From NCBI GenBank assembly GCA_031271345.1, contig JAISVX010000001.1, forward strand, positions 248,001-312,000: 64,000 nt of DNA. The letters are read 5' to 3'. The DNA comes from Lactobacillaceae bacterium (lineage in GTDB: Bacteria; Pseudomonadota; Alphaproteobacteria; RF32; CAG-239). The notes beneath the pieces were generated by a model. The model had not been told where the DNA came from and did no database searches. It saw only the letters and a list, made by a program, of their open reading frames with translations. How positions within the stretch are numbered: the first letter of the stretch is position 1; every line of letters begins with the position of its first letter. The position numbers were made by a program, and so were the translations under genes. Below are positions 63,938-64,000 of the stretch, piece after piece.

Positions 63938-64000
63938 TTAGAAGTCTTTGCCTATTTGTCTCATTTTGTTGCGGACGAATCCACGCAATGAAGCTTCCGG
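63938..64000 (-). CDS. C-terminal end of an unidentified gene
   Basis: The last 20 residues of a minus-strand frame run off the right edge and end at TAA (63938-63940). The residues ASLRGFVRNKMRQIGKDF are basic and do not identify a family. The codon pattern looks normal, but the fragment is short. Confidence 0.35.
   Translation of the reverse strand, partial: PEASLRGFVRNKMRQIGKDF

Overview
The window is a gene-dense, AT-rich stretch of a Gram-negative chromosome, most likely from an alphaproteobacterium, perhaps an uncultured host- or gut-associated lineage near Rhodospirillales or Rickettsiales. Supporting families are a CarD-type regulator, an Atp12-type F1-ATPase chaperone, DUF2336 and DUF2333 proteins, ApaG, an AmpG-like permease, LptG, an AsmA protein, a classical autotransporter and the order rimP-nusA-ylxR-infB-rbfA-truB-rpsO-pnp. 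No tRNA, rRNA, insertion sequence, integrase or CRISPR array was seen. No gap between genes exceeds about 200 bases. TTG and GTG starts with good ribosome binding sites are frequent (yicC, cysK, ylxR, recX, atp12-like, HD-GYP, miaA).

Layout. 1-2.6 kb: end of accA, rmuC and an AmpG-like permease. 2.7-4.3 kb: a divergent shikimate-kinase-like enzyme converging on a short-chain dehydrogenase. 4.3-8.7 kb: a tight operon yicC-gmk-cysteine synthase-lptG-PAP2 phosphatase. 8.8-19.4 kb: the translation/transcription/RNA-decay cluster rimP, nusA, ylxR, infB, rbfA, truB, rpsO, pnp, interrupted on the opposite strand by two tandem paralogous membrane proteins of unknown function. 19.4-23.4 kb: a GNAT-like protein, a small membrane protein with its own promoter, a short bL25, pth and ychF. 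23.4-27.3 kb: a 1282-residue autotransporter with many internal repeats. 27.4-29.1 kb: trmL, carD, apaG. 29.1-34.8 kb: unknown proteins, a lipoprotein, hslO, recX, truA and a Gfo/Idh/MocA dehydrogenase.

35.0-43.5 kb is one co-directional run: a pentapeptide-repeat protein overlapping a VirD4/TraG-like coupling ATPase, then rarA, an RluC-type pseudouridine synthase, an AsmA protein and a short Atp12 homologue. 43.6-46.7 kb: a DUF2336 protein joined to a GAF-HD-GYP phosphodiesterase, then a glyoxalase-II-like hydrolase. 46.7-54.1 kb (minus strand): the cell-elongation cluster mreB-mreC-mreD-mrdA-rodA with ddl and miaA upstream. 54.2-56.3 kb: DUF3108 protein and a U32 peptidase-family protein. 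56.4-60.9 kb (minus): overlapping murJ-DUF2333-Nfu-Bax genes and a VOC protein. 61.0-64.0 kb: a 55-residue protein with a near-consensus promoter and terminator, a Nudix hydrolase, typA and the end of an unidentified gene.

Main themes are envelope building (mre/mrd/rodA, ddl, murJ, lptG, AmpG-like, Bax-like, AsmA) and the gene-expression core. The least explained parts are the pentapeptide/coupling-ATPase pair without other secretion genes, the tandem membrane paralogues inside the translation cluster, the repeat-rich autotransporter, the isolated 55-residue gene and several structured untranslated regions.
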